From assembly GCA_013287375.1 (NCBI GenBank), contig JABDDX010000007.1, forward strand, positions 1-50,609: 50,609 nt of DNA, written 5' to 3'. A program made the translations under genes and the position numbers. Below are positions 10,201 through 18,699 of this stretch, piece after piece. The first letter of the stretch is position 1; the number at the start of each line of letters is the position of its first letter. The DNA comes from Bacteroidota bacterium (GTDB lineage: Bacteria > Bacteroidota > Bacteroidia > Sphingobacteriales > Sphingobacteriaceae). The notes under the pieces were generated by a model. It ran no database searches. It saw only the letters and a list, made by a program, of their open reading frames with translations, and was not told the DNA's origin.

Positions 10201-10365
10201 AGTGTAAAATTTTCATTAATAGGCCGCAACCTGTTCTATTTCTACAAAAAAGCGCCGTTTGATCCTGAGGTAAGTACCTCTACAGGTAACGGCCTTGGAG
10301 GTGTGGACGCATTTAACCCGCCTGCAACACGTAACCTGGGTTTTTCGGCTAATGTTAGCTTTTAA
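7219..10365 (+). CDS. SusC/RagA-family TonB-dependent outer-membrane transporter
   Basis: Outer-membrane importer, likely for N-glycan fragments given its neighbours. The 1048-residue product has a signal peptide (about 1-22, ending GAFAAG), a carboxypeptidase-regulatory-like domain at about 50-125, the SusC-type linker VVVTALGIKRSSRS, a plug (about 140-270) and a beta-barrel to the C-terminal phenylalanine (SANVSF). It has no STN domain, so it should not signal to FecR itself. ATG at 7219 is used; a second ATG two codons later (MKKSLLTC) is equally plausible. The SusD partner follows about 30 bases downstream. The inverted repeat at 7112-7132 is the nearest candidate regulatory site. Confidence 0.94.
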   Translation: MSMKKSLLTCLIVCSSAGAFAAGSVITSGSAINHHLPNPAKFTGRLYAQGTITGIVRDSTGTTLAGVSVIIKGTTTGTQTDVNGKFSLSANPGDILVFSYVGYNTRQIVVGTETNIVVTLGANSGQLNEVVVTALGIKRSSRSLTYATQTISSDAINTVKTDNLMNSLSGKVAGVTISPSASGVGGSTKVELRGIRSFAGSNQPLYVIDGVPLGSPSNGSQPTSIQGGSPDGGDGISNLNPEDIESITVLEGASASALYGSQASNGVILITTKKGKAGKTQINFSSSFQASNAVSLPKFQNQYGQTPSASDSYGPAISDQPHNNLKEFFQTGTNFTNAIDLSGGSETAQTYFSYANTTASGVEPKNDLKRNNFNLHETLKLLNNKLTVDGNMAYIDQNIANSPELGVSANPLTGLYLFPRGANILPYKTNYQNLNSSTGVATQNWPNLGGTNPPQQNPWWLINNDPNTLQRNRIIASANVKYDFTTWFNLQVRGNVDRTNDVYNYDQSAGTVFNGVTAPNGAFAYNNGVTEQKYGDIIANFNPKSWGQFKLDGLVGASISDLRTNSLAVGDGANGNNGQLLTPNFFSLSNIFNAAGNPIAPNTYFSHTQTQSIFESANLSYKNWVYLALTNRTEWNSTLAFTPNDHYDYASEGLTFILSQMFTMPQAISYAKVRGSYANVGNGVPFNVTLGQNTQNSSGAEVLNNNAPLKTLKPEMTHSFELGTDWKFIDNRISFSATYYDTHTYNQYFSIQPSPFTLISNAYVNAGDIQNKGFEITLGADVIRDKALTWNTSFNASMNKNKVIQVDDKDGLPLAILTGSGNGQYGYESVMADGGSVGDIYGYTTLKNANGQVVLSGTNASNYAPQKVGTYSYLGNPNPKFQLGWSNSFDFGHFNLNFLVDGKFGGQVLSYTQAEMDYFGVSQASLGNGPNRTVTVNGVNSSGQSVTSVTAKNWYQAAGGLSGITDQYIYSATVVRLREASLGYTWPISNSAIKSVKFSLIGRNLFYFYKKAPFDPEVSTSTGNGLGGVDAFNPPATRNLGFSANVSF

Positions 10366-10394
10366 TAATATTGATTATTTTAATTTATAAGACA

Positions 10395-12038
10395 ATGAAA
10401 AGGAACTTTAAATATATACCATATAACCCAAAAGGTAAATACACGTTTATTGGTGTTATGCTCATAGCCTTAGCGCTGACAGGGTGTACCAAGAATTTTG
10501 AAAAATACAATACCGATCCTACCAAATTATCTTCTACCCAATCCGTTGCCATAGCTTCTACACTCTTTGGCCCTCTTGAAGTAAATATTTTCGACGACTA
10601 CCAGCGCGCCCAAAATCTTAGCGCGGATGGTTATGCCGGATACCTGGACGCATGCGCTTTTAATCAAGGTAGCAATTTGGACTATGGTATGCATGAAAGT
10701 TGGAATGCACCGGCATTAGGAGACATTTATGGTGATATTTTGCCAAGTATGCGCTCGTTGGGGCTCACCACCAACATTAAAACTTCGCAACCCCCTGTAT
10801 GGGGAATAGGATTGCTTATACAGGTTACAGCTATGGATAAGGTAACCGATAGGTTTGGTCCGGTTCCTTATTCAAAGGCTGGTTCCTCTTTAACAACAAC
10901 TCCTTTTGATAGCCAGCAAGCAATTTACCAGCAGTTCTTTAAACAAATAGATACTGCTGTAACAAATCTTCAAGCGGCGATAAGCGCGGGTGTCACATCA
11001 GCGCCATATACCGCAAGTACTGACTATGTTTATGGATGGAACTATAAACAATGGCTCAAATATGCCAATTCGCTTCGCCTGCGTTTGGCTATGCGCATAG
11101 TAAAGGTTGACGCGGTAACTGCAAAAGCACAAGCATTAACAGCGATCCAGAATTCAGGCGGTTTGTTAGAGACGACTACTGATGATGCCAACATACCATC
11201 ATCAATAAACGGTTTCACTGGCTTTTATGCGATTGCTACTTACGGTGGGGGGCAAATGGTTATGGACGCGGCCATACAAAGTTATATGCAGGGTTATAAT
11301 GACCCGAGGTTTACAGTTTATTTTGCCCCTACTACGGCGGCACCAACGGGCTCATCTCCATACGCCGGGCAGTATCACGGAGTACGCACCGGTACTTATG
11401 TTAGTGATAATGCGACCTACGCGTACTTTTCAACCGGAAACATACCAACTTCCACAAATCCCAATACATATTTTACGCCTAGTTTCCCGCAGCCAATTCT
11501 TACTTCTGCTGAAGTATGGTTCCTGAGGGCCGAGGCTGCTTTACGCGGATGGACAAGTGAAAATGTTCAAACCGATTATGAAACCGGCATAAGAAACTCT
11601 ATGACCAAGTATGGTGTTACATCCGGTGTCGACGCTTATATAGCGGGTACAACCACAGAAGCCAATTATGTAGATCCTCTTGTTCCTGCCAATAATGCGA
11701 CCGCGCTATCAACCATTAGCGTAGCCTGGAACCCGAATGGTACCAAGGAGCAAATGCTGGAACAGATTATTACCCAAAAGTGGCTGGCTTTATTTCCGGA
11801 TGGACAAGAAGCCTGGGCTGACTACAGACGTACAGGCTATCCAAAATTATTTCCAATAATCAACAATGACAGCGGCATCCCGGGAGCTGTAGCACTTCAG
11901 ATACGCCGCTTACAATATCCGAGCTCGCTCATTCTAAAAGATCCAGCTGCCTTTAGTAACGCGGTAGCTAATTTATTAAATGGCCCTGATAACATTACTA
12001 CCCGCTTATGGTGGGACGTTAATGCGCCAAACTTTTAA
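10395..12038 (+). CDS. SusD/RagB-family outer-membrane lipoprotein (SusD-like_2 type)
   Basis: Glycan-binding surface lipoprotein paired with the SusC just upstream. I chose the ATG at 10395 rather than the in-frame TTG at 10371, because it gives a compact lipoprotein signal with lipobox ALTGC (Cys31) and a 547-residue product. NTDPTKLSS follows the anchor, and FGPVPYSKAG near residue 155 matches the same family segment as the other SusD in the window. The C-terminal TTRLWWDVNAP closely resembles the other SusD's C-terminus, showing that both belong to one branch. Followed by a hairpin (12094-12121) and then the GH92 gene. Confidence 0.93.
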   Translation: MKRNFKYIPYNPKGKYTFIGVMLIALALTGCTKNFEKYNTDPTKLSSTQSVAIASTLFGPLEVNIFDDYQRAQNLSADGYAGYLDACAFNQGSNLDYGMHESWNAPALGDIYGDILPSMRSLGLTTNIKTSQPPVWGIGLLIQVTAMDKVTDRFGPVPYSKAGSSLTTTPFDSQQAIYQQFFKQIDTAVTNLQAAISAGVTSAPYTASTDYVYGWNYKQWLKYANSLRLRLAMRIVKVDAVTAKAQALTAIQNSGGLLETTTDDANIPSSINGFTGFYAIATYGGGQMVMDAAIQSYMQGYNDPRFTVYFAPTTAAPTGSSPYAGQYHGVRTGTYVSDNATYAYFSTGNIPTSTNPNTYFTPSFPQPILTSAEVWFLRAEAALRGWTSENVQTDYETGIRNSMTKYGVTSGVDAYIAGTTTEANYVDPLVPANNATALSTISVAWNPNGTKEQMLEQIITQKWLALFPDGQEAWADYRRTGYPKLFPIINNDSGIPGAVALQIRRLQYPSSLILKDPAAFSNAVANLLNGPDNITTRLWWDVNAPNF

Positions 12039-12093
12039 CACAATTTTGATCCTACATACTACCACAATTGAGTTTTGATTATTGTTAAATGAG

Positions 12094-12127
12094 AGCGCTC
12101 TGGTGTAAAACCCGGAGCGCTTATTTC
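12094..12127 (+). terminator. Hairpin between SusD and GH92, possible attenuating terminator
   Basis: A ten-pair stem (AGCGCTCTGG against CCCGGAGCGCT with one G-T pair) closes an eight-base loop and is followed by the weak T-run TTATTT. Because it sits inside the SusC/SusD/GH92/GH18 unit, it may only lower enzyme expression relative to the transporters, or protect the upstream mRNA. Confidence 0.55.
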
Positions 12128-12164
12128 AACCAATCTTGCTCATCAATTAACAACAAATACCTCA

Positions 12165-14351
12165 GTGAAACAAAAGACCGTACTACTCCTCATTTTTATA
12201 GCGCTATTTAAAATAAATACTCAGGCTCAGCAAAAATTAATATCCTATGTCGATCCGTTTATTGGCACCGGCGGACATGGGCATACTTTTCCGGGCGCTA
12301 CTGTGCCATTTGGGATGATTCAATTGAGCCCCGATAACGGGCATGGAGGCTGGGATTGGTGCGGTGGCTATTATTATGGCGACTCAGTGATCGCCGGGTT
12401 CAGCCATATGCACTTAAGTGGTACCGGGATAGGCGATTGGTGTGATATATCAGTCATGCCTGAAAATAAACTAATTACAGATACAGCCGACCATGGGCGA
12501 ACTACTTTTAGTCATGCAAATGAACAGGCAAGTCCGGGATATTATCGTGTAAAGATGGATAACGGCATCGAAGCGAAATTGTCGGCTACCGAACATTGCG
12601 GCTTCCATGATTATGCCTATCCTACAGGTGTTTCGCCTGTCATCAAGCTAGATCTTGGTTACCATCAAAACTGGGATAAGCCCACAGGTACCTATATTAA
12701 ACGACTTAATGATTCAACGCTTATTGGTTACCGTTACTCTACGGGGTGGGCGCAGGTACAACGCGTATATTTTGCGCTACGCAGCTCTAAACCTTTTAAC
12801 AAACTATACCTTACTGCAAATGGCTCCCCAATATCGGTTGGTGAGGCAAAGGCCGAGGATGTTGTTGGACAATTAGTGTTCGATACAGAAAAATATAATC
12901 ATATAAAACTTAAGGTAGCACTTTCAACAGTAAATGCCGACAAAGCTCTTATTGCATTAAATGAGATTAAGGGTTGGGATTTTAATACCGTTAAGGATAA
13001 TGCAGAAAAGAAATGGGAGCATGAGCTTTCTAAAATGCAGATCAAAACTAATGACATCCATTTAAAACGTGTTTTTTATACCGGGCTCTATCATACTTGC
13101 ATTGCACCCTCGCTATATTCAGATGCTGATGGAACTTACCAAAATGCCAAAGGAGAAATTCATCAAATGCCTGCAGGGCAGCAGCGCTATACCGCTTATT
13201 CTTTGTGGGATACCTTTCGCGCATTGGATCCGCTTTATACCGTTATTCAAACAGAGCGATATACAGGTATCGTCAATTCTATGCTTGCATTTTACAAAGA
13301 GAATGGTTTGCTGCCGGTATGGGATCTGAGTACTAATGAAACCAATTGCATGACAGGGTACCATGCGGTACCGGTATTAGCTGATGCTGTACTAAAAGGT
13401 ATAAAAGGGGTTGATATTAATCTTGCTTATCGGGCTATGAAGGCAAGCGCGATGGAAAATATCAGAGGCTGTAATTATTACCGGCAGTACGGCTTTGTAC
13501 CGCAGGATAAATATGGGGCAAGCGTAACCAACACGCTTGAATATGCTTATGATGACTGGTGTATAGCTCAGGTAGCTAAAAAGATGGGCAACACTGATGA
13601 TTATAAATATTTTATGCAACGGTCGGCTAGCTGGAAACAAGTATTCGACCCAGTTAGTGGGTTTATGCGCGCTAAAAACAGTAACGGTACTTGGGTAACT
13701 CCATTTGATCCTTTTTATTCAGAACATGATCCGGATAAGGCCATGTTTATGGAAGGCGACGCCTGGCAGTATTCCTTTTTTGTTCCGCAGGATGTTGAGG
13801 GACTTATTGCGCATTATGGTGGCAAACAACGCTTTGTAAGGAGGCTGGATTCGCTTTTCTCGGTTACATCCGTTATGCATGGCGAGGATCAATCGCCGGA
13901 TATCAGCGGAATGATAGGTCAGTATGCACACGGTAATGAACCAAGCCATCATGTGGCTTATTTGTATGATTATGCGGGGATGCCATGGAAAACCCAATCA
14001 AGGGTAAGAATGATCATCGATTCTTTGTACCACGATCAGCCGGATGGTTATGCCGGTAATGAAGATTGCGGACAAATGAGCGCCTGGGCAATATGGAGCA
14101 TTGCCGGCCTGTATCCGGTAAATCCGGCCAGTGGGCGTTATATGTTTGGAAGCCCGGCTGCTGATGAGATAACCATAAAAACGGCTAATGGAAAGTTTAC
14201 TGTAAAAGCGAGAAATAATAGCGCTAAAAATGTATATATCCAGGCTGTAACCTTAAATGGCAAGCCATACAGCAAAGACTACGTGACCCACGAAGATTTG
14301 CTGAACGGAGGCGTGCTGGAATTTATAATGGGGCCTAAACCTAAAATATAA
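12165..14351 (+). CDS. GH92 family alpha-1,2-mannosidase
   Basis: Exo-acting, calcium-dependent alpha-mannosidase that trims mannose from high-mannose N-glycans or yeast mannan. The 728-residue product has a signal peptide (about 1-21, ending INTQAQ) and the GH92 opening YVDPFIGTGGHGHTFPGA. Conserved blocks HGNEPSHH (Glu592, matching the family's general acid) and GNEDCGQMSAW near residue 632 follow. Length is typical. The start is GTG, which sets the signal peptide correctly. Transport genes precede it and a GH18 endoglycosidase follows, a pairing typical of N-glycan utilisation loci. GH92 members vary in linkage (1,2, 1,3, 1,4), so the 1,2 assignment is the common default and not shown here. 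Confidence 0.93.
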   Translation: MKQKTVLLLIFIALFKINTQAQQKLISYVDPFIGTGGHGHTFPGATVPFGMIQLSPDNGHGGWDWCGGYYYGDSVIAGFSHMHLSGTGIGDWCDISVMPENKLITDTADHGRTTFSHANEQASPGYYRVKMDNGIEAKLSATEHCGFHDYAYPTGVSPVIKLDLGYHQNWDKPTGTYIKRLNDSTLIGYRYSTGWAQVQRVYFALRSSKPFNKLYLTANGSPISVGEAKAEDVVGQLVFDTEKYNHIKLKVALSTVNADKALIALNEIKGWDFNTVKDNAEKKWEHELSKMQIKTNDIHLKRVFYTGLYHTCIAPSLYSDADGTYQNAKGEIHQMPAGQQRYTAYSLWDTFRALDPLYTVIQTERYTGIVNSMLAFYKENGLLPVWDLSTNETNCMTGYHAVPVLADAVLKGIKGVDINLAYRAMKASAMENIRGCNYYRQYGFVPQDKYGASVTNTLEYAYDDWCIAQVAKKMGNTDDYKYFMQRSASWKQVFDPVSGFMRAKNSNGTWVTPFDPFYSEHDPDKAMFMEGDAWQYSFFVPQDVEGLIAHYGGKQRFVRRLDSLFSVTSVMHGEDQSPDISGMIGQYAHGNEPSHHVAYLYDYAGMPWKTQSRVRMIIDSLYHDQPDGYAGNEDCGQMSAWAIWSIAGLYPVNPASGRYMFGSPAADEITIKTANGKFTVKARNNSAKNVYIQAVTLNGKPYSKDYVTHEDLLNGGVLEFIMGPKPKI

Positions 14352-14467
14352 TCACTGAAGATAATTAACCGAATACCTAACCAATCACAATGCCTATGGA
14401 GAAAAAAAGATGAAAAGAACCAGCCCAATTATGTTTTAAAAATTACCAATTATTTAAACCAAAAGTT

Positions 14468-15430
14468 ATGAAAACATTTAATAAAACTAATTTAAAAAAT
14501 GCTGCTAATGGAATGCTTATAGCAGCCGTTGCTTTTCTGTCATCATGCGATAAAAAATCAAGTTCAAACCCTGTACCGGAAAATTTAAAGACTTCTTCAA
14601 CTGCTTCTTCAAATGCCTTTGCTATCGGCGTGAGCGGCCCAAAAAGTGTTTGTTACATGGAGGTAAATAACTATGATTTCAGGGATGTAGGTAAGTACAC
14701 CCTATCTACCGGGCAACAATTATTCGATATCGGGATTATCTTTGCGGCTAATATCAATCTCAATCCTTCAACCGGTAAAGCTGTATTGTATTACAACACA
14801 CAAGTTACTAATGTATTAAGTAATGCATCAACCTACATACAGCCGGTGCAGGCAAAAGGGATCAAAGTATTGTTATCCATTTTGGGTAATCATGAAGGAG
14901 TGGGTATATGTAATTTTCAAAGCCAGGCTGATGCACAAGCTTTCGCGCAGCAGCTAAGCAATGCCGTTACCACTTATGGGCTGGATGGTATTGATTTTGA
15001 TGACGAATATGCTGATTATCCAACCAGCGGCAGCGGTCAGGTAAACTCTTCGTCATTTGTTTATTTGGTTACAGCTCTTCGTCAATTGATGCCAAATAAG
15101 ATCATTTCCTTTTATGATTATGGACCCGCCGCATCGTATTTATCGTATAACGGTGTAACTGTAGGGTCGAAAATAAATTATAGCTGGAATGCAATTTATG
15201 GTACTTATTCGGTGCCAAATGTTCCAGGTCTGGCAAAAAGCGCCCTGGCACCTGCCGCTATTGATGTACAAAACACATCTTCTTCAACAGCAGCTTCTTT
15301 AGCTACCCAAACGGTAAATAATGGCTATGGTGTATATCTGTACTATAATTTACCTGATGCCGATTCACACACCTATTTGTCTAGCGTATCAAATAAATTG
15401 TACGGTAAAACTACGGTATATACTAACTAA
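14468..15430 (+). CDS. GH18 endo-beta-N-acetylglucosaminidase-like lipoprotein
   Basis: Expected to cut the chitobiose core of N-glycans and release the oligosaccharide for the transporter and mannosidase next door. The 320-residue product has a lipoprotein signal with FLSSC (Cys27), then a GH18 barrel with the catalytic signature LDGIDFDDEY (Asp173, Asp176, Asp178, Glu180; Glu180 the acid). The small size and compact barrel resemble EndoH/EndoF1-type enzymes more than chitinases. A Ser/Thr-rich linker of about 30 residues separates anchor and barrel, consistent with surface display. A 116-base gap precedes it and a strong terminator follows about 120 bases later. A chitinase role is not excluded. 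Confidence 0.85.
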   Translation: MKTFNKTNLKNAANGMLIAAVAFLSSCDKKSSSNPVPENLKTSSTASSNAFAIGVSGPKSVCYMEVNNYDFRDVGKYTLSTGQQLFDIGIIFAANINLNPSTGKAVLYYNTQVTNVLSNASTYIQPVQAKGIKVLLSILGNHEGVGICNFQSQADAQAFAQQLSNAVTTYGLDGIDFDDEYADYPTSGSGQVNSSSFVYLVTALRQLMPNKIISFYDYGPAASYLSYNGVTVGSKINYSWNAIYGTYSVPNVPGLAKSALAPAAIDVQNTSSSTAASLATQTVNNGYGVYLYYNLPDADSHTYLSSVSNKLYGKTTVYTN

Positions 15431-15550
15431 TTGAGGTTACGTTTCTGCACTTATAAAAACTAATTTATTAAAGATGTAGGCAGTTTTTCTCATTGAGAGA
15501 TTATAACATATATCATTGAATTAGTTTAGTGACAGGTGTTGTTACCTAGA

Positions 15551-15579
15551 GCCCCCTTCAGGGAAGGGGGCTTTTTTTT
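15551..15579 (+). terminator. Strong intrinsic terminator after the N-glycan locus
   Basis: GCCCCCTTC, a three-base loop, GAAGGGGGC, then eight T. A perfect nine-pair GC-rich stem with a T-run, so a confident rho-independent terminator. It ends the SusC/SusD/GH92/GH18 unit and separates it from the DUF5686 gene. Confidence 0.93.
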
Positions 15580-15821
15580 GTTTAATAGCATAGTTTTAAT
15601 AATCAAACTTCATACCGTAGCTATCCAAATAATAGGGGAAATAAGCCACCGCTTTACCCAATAAACCAATTGATTTATATCTGATTTTATTATAAATAGT
15701 ACAAAAAATCAAAAACAATACAGAATTGATCGCTATATTAGAAAAATACTTTTCAGTTTAAACCTATTTTATAAAAACACTTTGCCCCTGGTCCGGTTTA
15801 AATTTAAATTATTAAATCAGT
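15580..15821 (+). other. AT-rich leader of the DUF5686 gene
   Basis: With the terminator and the sequence before it, this makes up the 391-base gene-free stretch 15431-15821. It should hold the promoter of the next gene. A TTTG at 15781 and a TAAATTTA at 15799 resemble Bacteroidota promoter boxes, but the 14-base spacing is too short, so I do not call a promoter. No ORF, RNA or repeat seen. Confidence 0.35.
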
Positions 15822-18530
15822 TTGGTACTTACTTATTGGGATTACATTAAAAATAGCGGCACTACTTGGTGGCGAAAAATTCTTCTACCCCTAAGCTTTA
15901 AAAATGGTAACCTTATAGCAAGGTGTTTCTTTTTTTATTTGCTGATTTTTTCTTTTAATGCATCAGCCCAGCATATCGACAGCCTGAAGCAAACAAAAGA
16001 TAGTTTAAAAGCACCCGATACAACCAAGCAAAATAATAGCCTTGTTTTAGGAACCACTACAGTGAGTGGGCGAATAACAGATGCGTTAACCGGTAAGCCA
16101 ATACCAAATGTTACTGTTACTTTTGCCCAAAGTACCTATGCTACAAGTTCGGATAGCCAGGGTAAGTTTCTTTTAAGTGCGCAGGGGGCATATAAAAGGG
16201 TTTCCTTTTCGCTTATGGGTTCGCAACCATTAAATAAGGAAATAAAGCCCAATCAGGTTAATGAATTACAAATACGGTTAAAGTCCTCACAGCGGCAACT
16301 TCAGGAGGTTAGAATTTCGGCCGGTAAACGGAAAAAATATCGTAACAAGGGTAACCCTGCTGTTGAGCTTATACAGGAAATTATTGATCATAAAAACATT
16401 AACCGGATGCAGAGCGCCGATTATTTGCAATACGATCAATATGAGCGCATAGGGCTTTCGTTTTTTCACTTATCTCCTAAATTTATAAACGGTAGCTTCT
16501 TCAGTAAATACAAATTTATGTTAGATACTACACAGGTTATCAATGGCGAAACTCAAACGTCGTTACCTGTGTTTTTTAGTGAAAAGCTATCTCAAAATTA
16601 TTTCCGCAAAAAGCCTTCAAAATCAATTAAGATTTTACAGGCGCAAAAAGAACTCAACATCATAAAATTTGTAGATACAGTAGGGGTTAATATTTATATC
16701 AACCGGATATACGGTGATAATATTGACATCTACGAGAATAACATTTTCATTATCACCAACCAGTTTCTAAGCCCGATAGCTGATCACGCACCTGATTTTT
16801 ATAAGTTTTTTATAGCTGATACGATCAAAATAGGAAACGAGAAATTTATTGAAGTGAATTTTACCCCCCGTAACAAAGGCGACCTTTTATTTGAAGGTAA
16901 ACTATTGGTTACCATGGACGGAAGATATGCGGTTAAATCATGCGAGTTAGATGTTAATAGCCAGATCAATATCAACTTTATGCGCAGCCTGAAGATTGTG
17001 CTGGATTTTCAGAAACATGATGATGGCCGCTATTATCTGAACAAGAGCGATGTGAAGGCCGACTTTGGCATTTTTAAAGACAAAGGACTCGGTGTTATAG
17101 GTGAGAGAACGGTTTTTCGATCCAATTATAAATTAAATTCACAACTATCAGATGCATTTTATAAGGGAAAGGATTTACAAACTGCCGGTAACATAAATCA
17201 ACCGGATACCACCTTCTGGCTGCACCACAGAACAGACACACTTAGTAAACAGCAAGAACTTATTTATGAGCACATAAATAAGCTGGAAAATATGCGTTCG
17301 TTCAAAAGGACGACTTGGATAGCATCTACGCTTACTAACGGGTTTGCTGATCTCGGTCCGGTGCAGATTGGTCAAATAGGTTCGACATTCGCATTTAACA
17401 ACCAGGAAGGTTTTCGCCTTCAAGGGGGTGCCAGAACAACACCTGAATTTAACAAAACGGTGTATTTAGATGGTTATGCAGCTTATGGCACCAAAGATGC
17501 AACTGCCAAATATGATTTAAATACCTATTTCTCATTAAATAAAACTGCCCCTTACCGTTTCCCGAATGATTATTTTAAGATAGGGTACATGTATGATATC
17601 AGTTTACCCGGACAGGACCTTGCAGCAGTGAATACGCAAGCCGCGCTTACATCATTTGCTACCGGTAAAAATGATTATTGGCTGTATAACAAAATTTTCA
17701 ACTTGGTTTATGTAAAGGATTTTGAAAACCATTTCTCATACAATTTAGGTTTCGAAAATTGGAACCAGCAAGCCGCGGGTACATTATTGTATCAGCTTAA
17801 TGATGCTGATAATACCATTGTGCGTAACTTAACAACCAGCGAAGTTGATTTAGGATTGCGTTATGCTCCGCATGAACAAATTATACAGGGAAGTATGGTG
17901 CGATTTAGTATTTATAGTAAATACCCAATCATTAGCTTACAAATCAATCATGGTATTGCCGGATTTTTGGGTGGTTCATATAACTATAATAACATTACGG
18001 CTAATATTGCCAAGCGGTTTTATTTTTCACAGTTAGGCTATTCGGATGTTGCCTTATTGGGTGGTTATATTACTGGCAAAGTTCCATTTCCATTGCTGGA
18101 TATAAGCCCGGCAAACAGGTCTATTGCTTATGATCCTAATGCTTATAACCAGATGGGCTACCTGGAGTTTGTAAGCGACCACTACGTAGGGTTAAATTTT
18201 ACACAAAGCTTTAACGGCTTCTTTCTGAATAAAATACCCTTAATAGATCACCTTAAATGGCGTGAATATTTTTCGTTTAAGGTTTTATACGGCGGTCTGC
18301 GTAATGAGAATAATCCGGCCTATTCATCGGGTTTATACAAGTTTCCGGTAGGGGGGAATGGTACCAACGGTACTTACGCATTAGGTAATGTACCTTATAT
18401 TGAAGGTGGAGTTGGTATAGGCAATATTTATAAAATTATACGAGTCGACCTGATCAAAAGATTTAATTATTTAGATCATCCCGGTGTATCTCAATATGGA
18501 ATTAAATTGAGTTTTAATCCTGATTTTTAA
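15822..18530 (+). CDS. DUF5686 family outer-membrane protein with carboxypeptidase-regulatory-like domain
   Basis: Bacteroidota outer-membrane protein of unknown role. The 902-residue product has an N-terminal hydrophobic export signal (about 35-50, ending NASAQ), a CarboxypepD_reg-like beta domain at about 78-150 (VSGRITDALTGKPIPNVTV), a middle region, and a C-terminal predicted beta-barrel ending in SFNPDF, with the final aromatic residue usual for such barrels. It starts with TTG; no in-frame ATG lies before the signal sequence, so the true start could be slightly different and the first 30 or so residues may not all be real. The gene stands alone, behind a strong terminator and converging on the phospholipase operon. 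Confidence 0.82.
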   Translation: MVLTYWDYIKNSGTTWWRKILLPLSFKNGNLIARCFFFYLLIFSFNASAQHIDSLKQTKDSLKAPDTTKQNNSLVLGTTTVSGRITDALTGKPIPNVTVTFAQSTYATSSDSQGKFLLSAQGAYKRVSFSLMGSQPLNKEIKPNQVNELQIRLKSSQRQLQEVRISAGKRKKYRNKGNPAVELIQEIIDHKNINRMQSADYLQYDQYERIGLSFFHLSPKFINGSFFSKYKFMLDTTQVINGETQTSLPVFFSEKLSQNYFRKKPSKSIKILQAQKELNIIKFVDTVGVNIYINRIYGDNIDIYENNIFIITNQFLSPIADHAPDFYKFFIADTIKIGNEKFIEVNFTPRNKGDLLFEGKLLVTMDGRYAVKSCELDVNSQININFMRSLKIVLDFQKHDDGRYYLNKSDVKADFGIFKDKGLGVIGERTVFRSNYKLNSQLSDAFYKGKDLQTAGNINQPDTTFWLHHRTDTLSKQQELIYEHINKLENMRSFKRTTWIASTLTNGFADLGPVQIGQIGSTFAFNNQEGFRLQGGARTTPEFNKTVYLDGYAAYGTKDATAKYDLNTYFSLNKTAPYRFPNDYFKIGYMYDISLPGQDLAAVNTQAALTSFATGKNDYWLYNKIFNLVYVKDFENHFSYNLGFENWNQQAAGTLLYQLNDADNTIVRNLTTSEVDLGLRYAPHEQIIQGSMVRFSIYSKYPIISLQINHGIAGFLGGSYNYNNITANIAKRFYFSQLGYSDVALLGGYITGKVPFPLLDISPANRSIAYDPNAYNQMGYLEFVSDHYVGLNFTQSFNGFFLNKIPLIDHLKWREYFSFKVLYGGLRNENNPAYSSGLYKFPVGGNGTNGTYALGNVPYIEGGVGIGNIYKIIRVDLIKRFNYLDHPGVSQYGIKLSFNPDF

Positions 18531-18584
18531 ATATCACATTCGAATAAAATTACCTTATATAAATTATTTTATATTAAAACAAAA

Positions 18585-18673
18585 CGTCATTGCTGTAAGC
18601 GAAGCGTGGCAATCCCAAGCTATGCAGAACCGCTCTGTAAGTAGGGGATTGCCACGCTTCGCTCGCAATGACG
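18585..18673. repeat. REP-like imperfect inverted repeat between convergent genes
   Basis: Left arm 18585-18616 and right arm 18645-18673 are reverse complements around a 28-base centre. The core is CGTCATTGC...GCGAAGCGTGGCAATCCC; the left arm has three extra bases (CTGTAAG against CGAG). Sequences of this form recur as dispersed intergenic repeats in many bacterial genomes. Only this copy is in the window. It sits between the 3' ends of the DUF5686 gene and the phospholipase gene, where it could act as a bidirectional terminator or transcript stabiliser. Confidence 0.8.
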
Positions 18674-18699
18674 ATAGTTTTTTCATTTTTCAACAGCTT

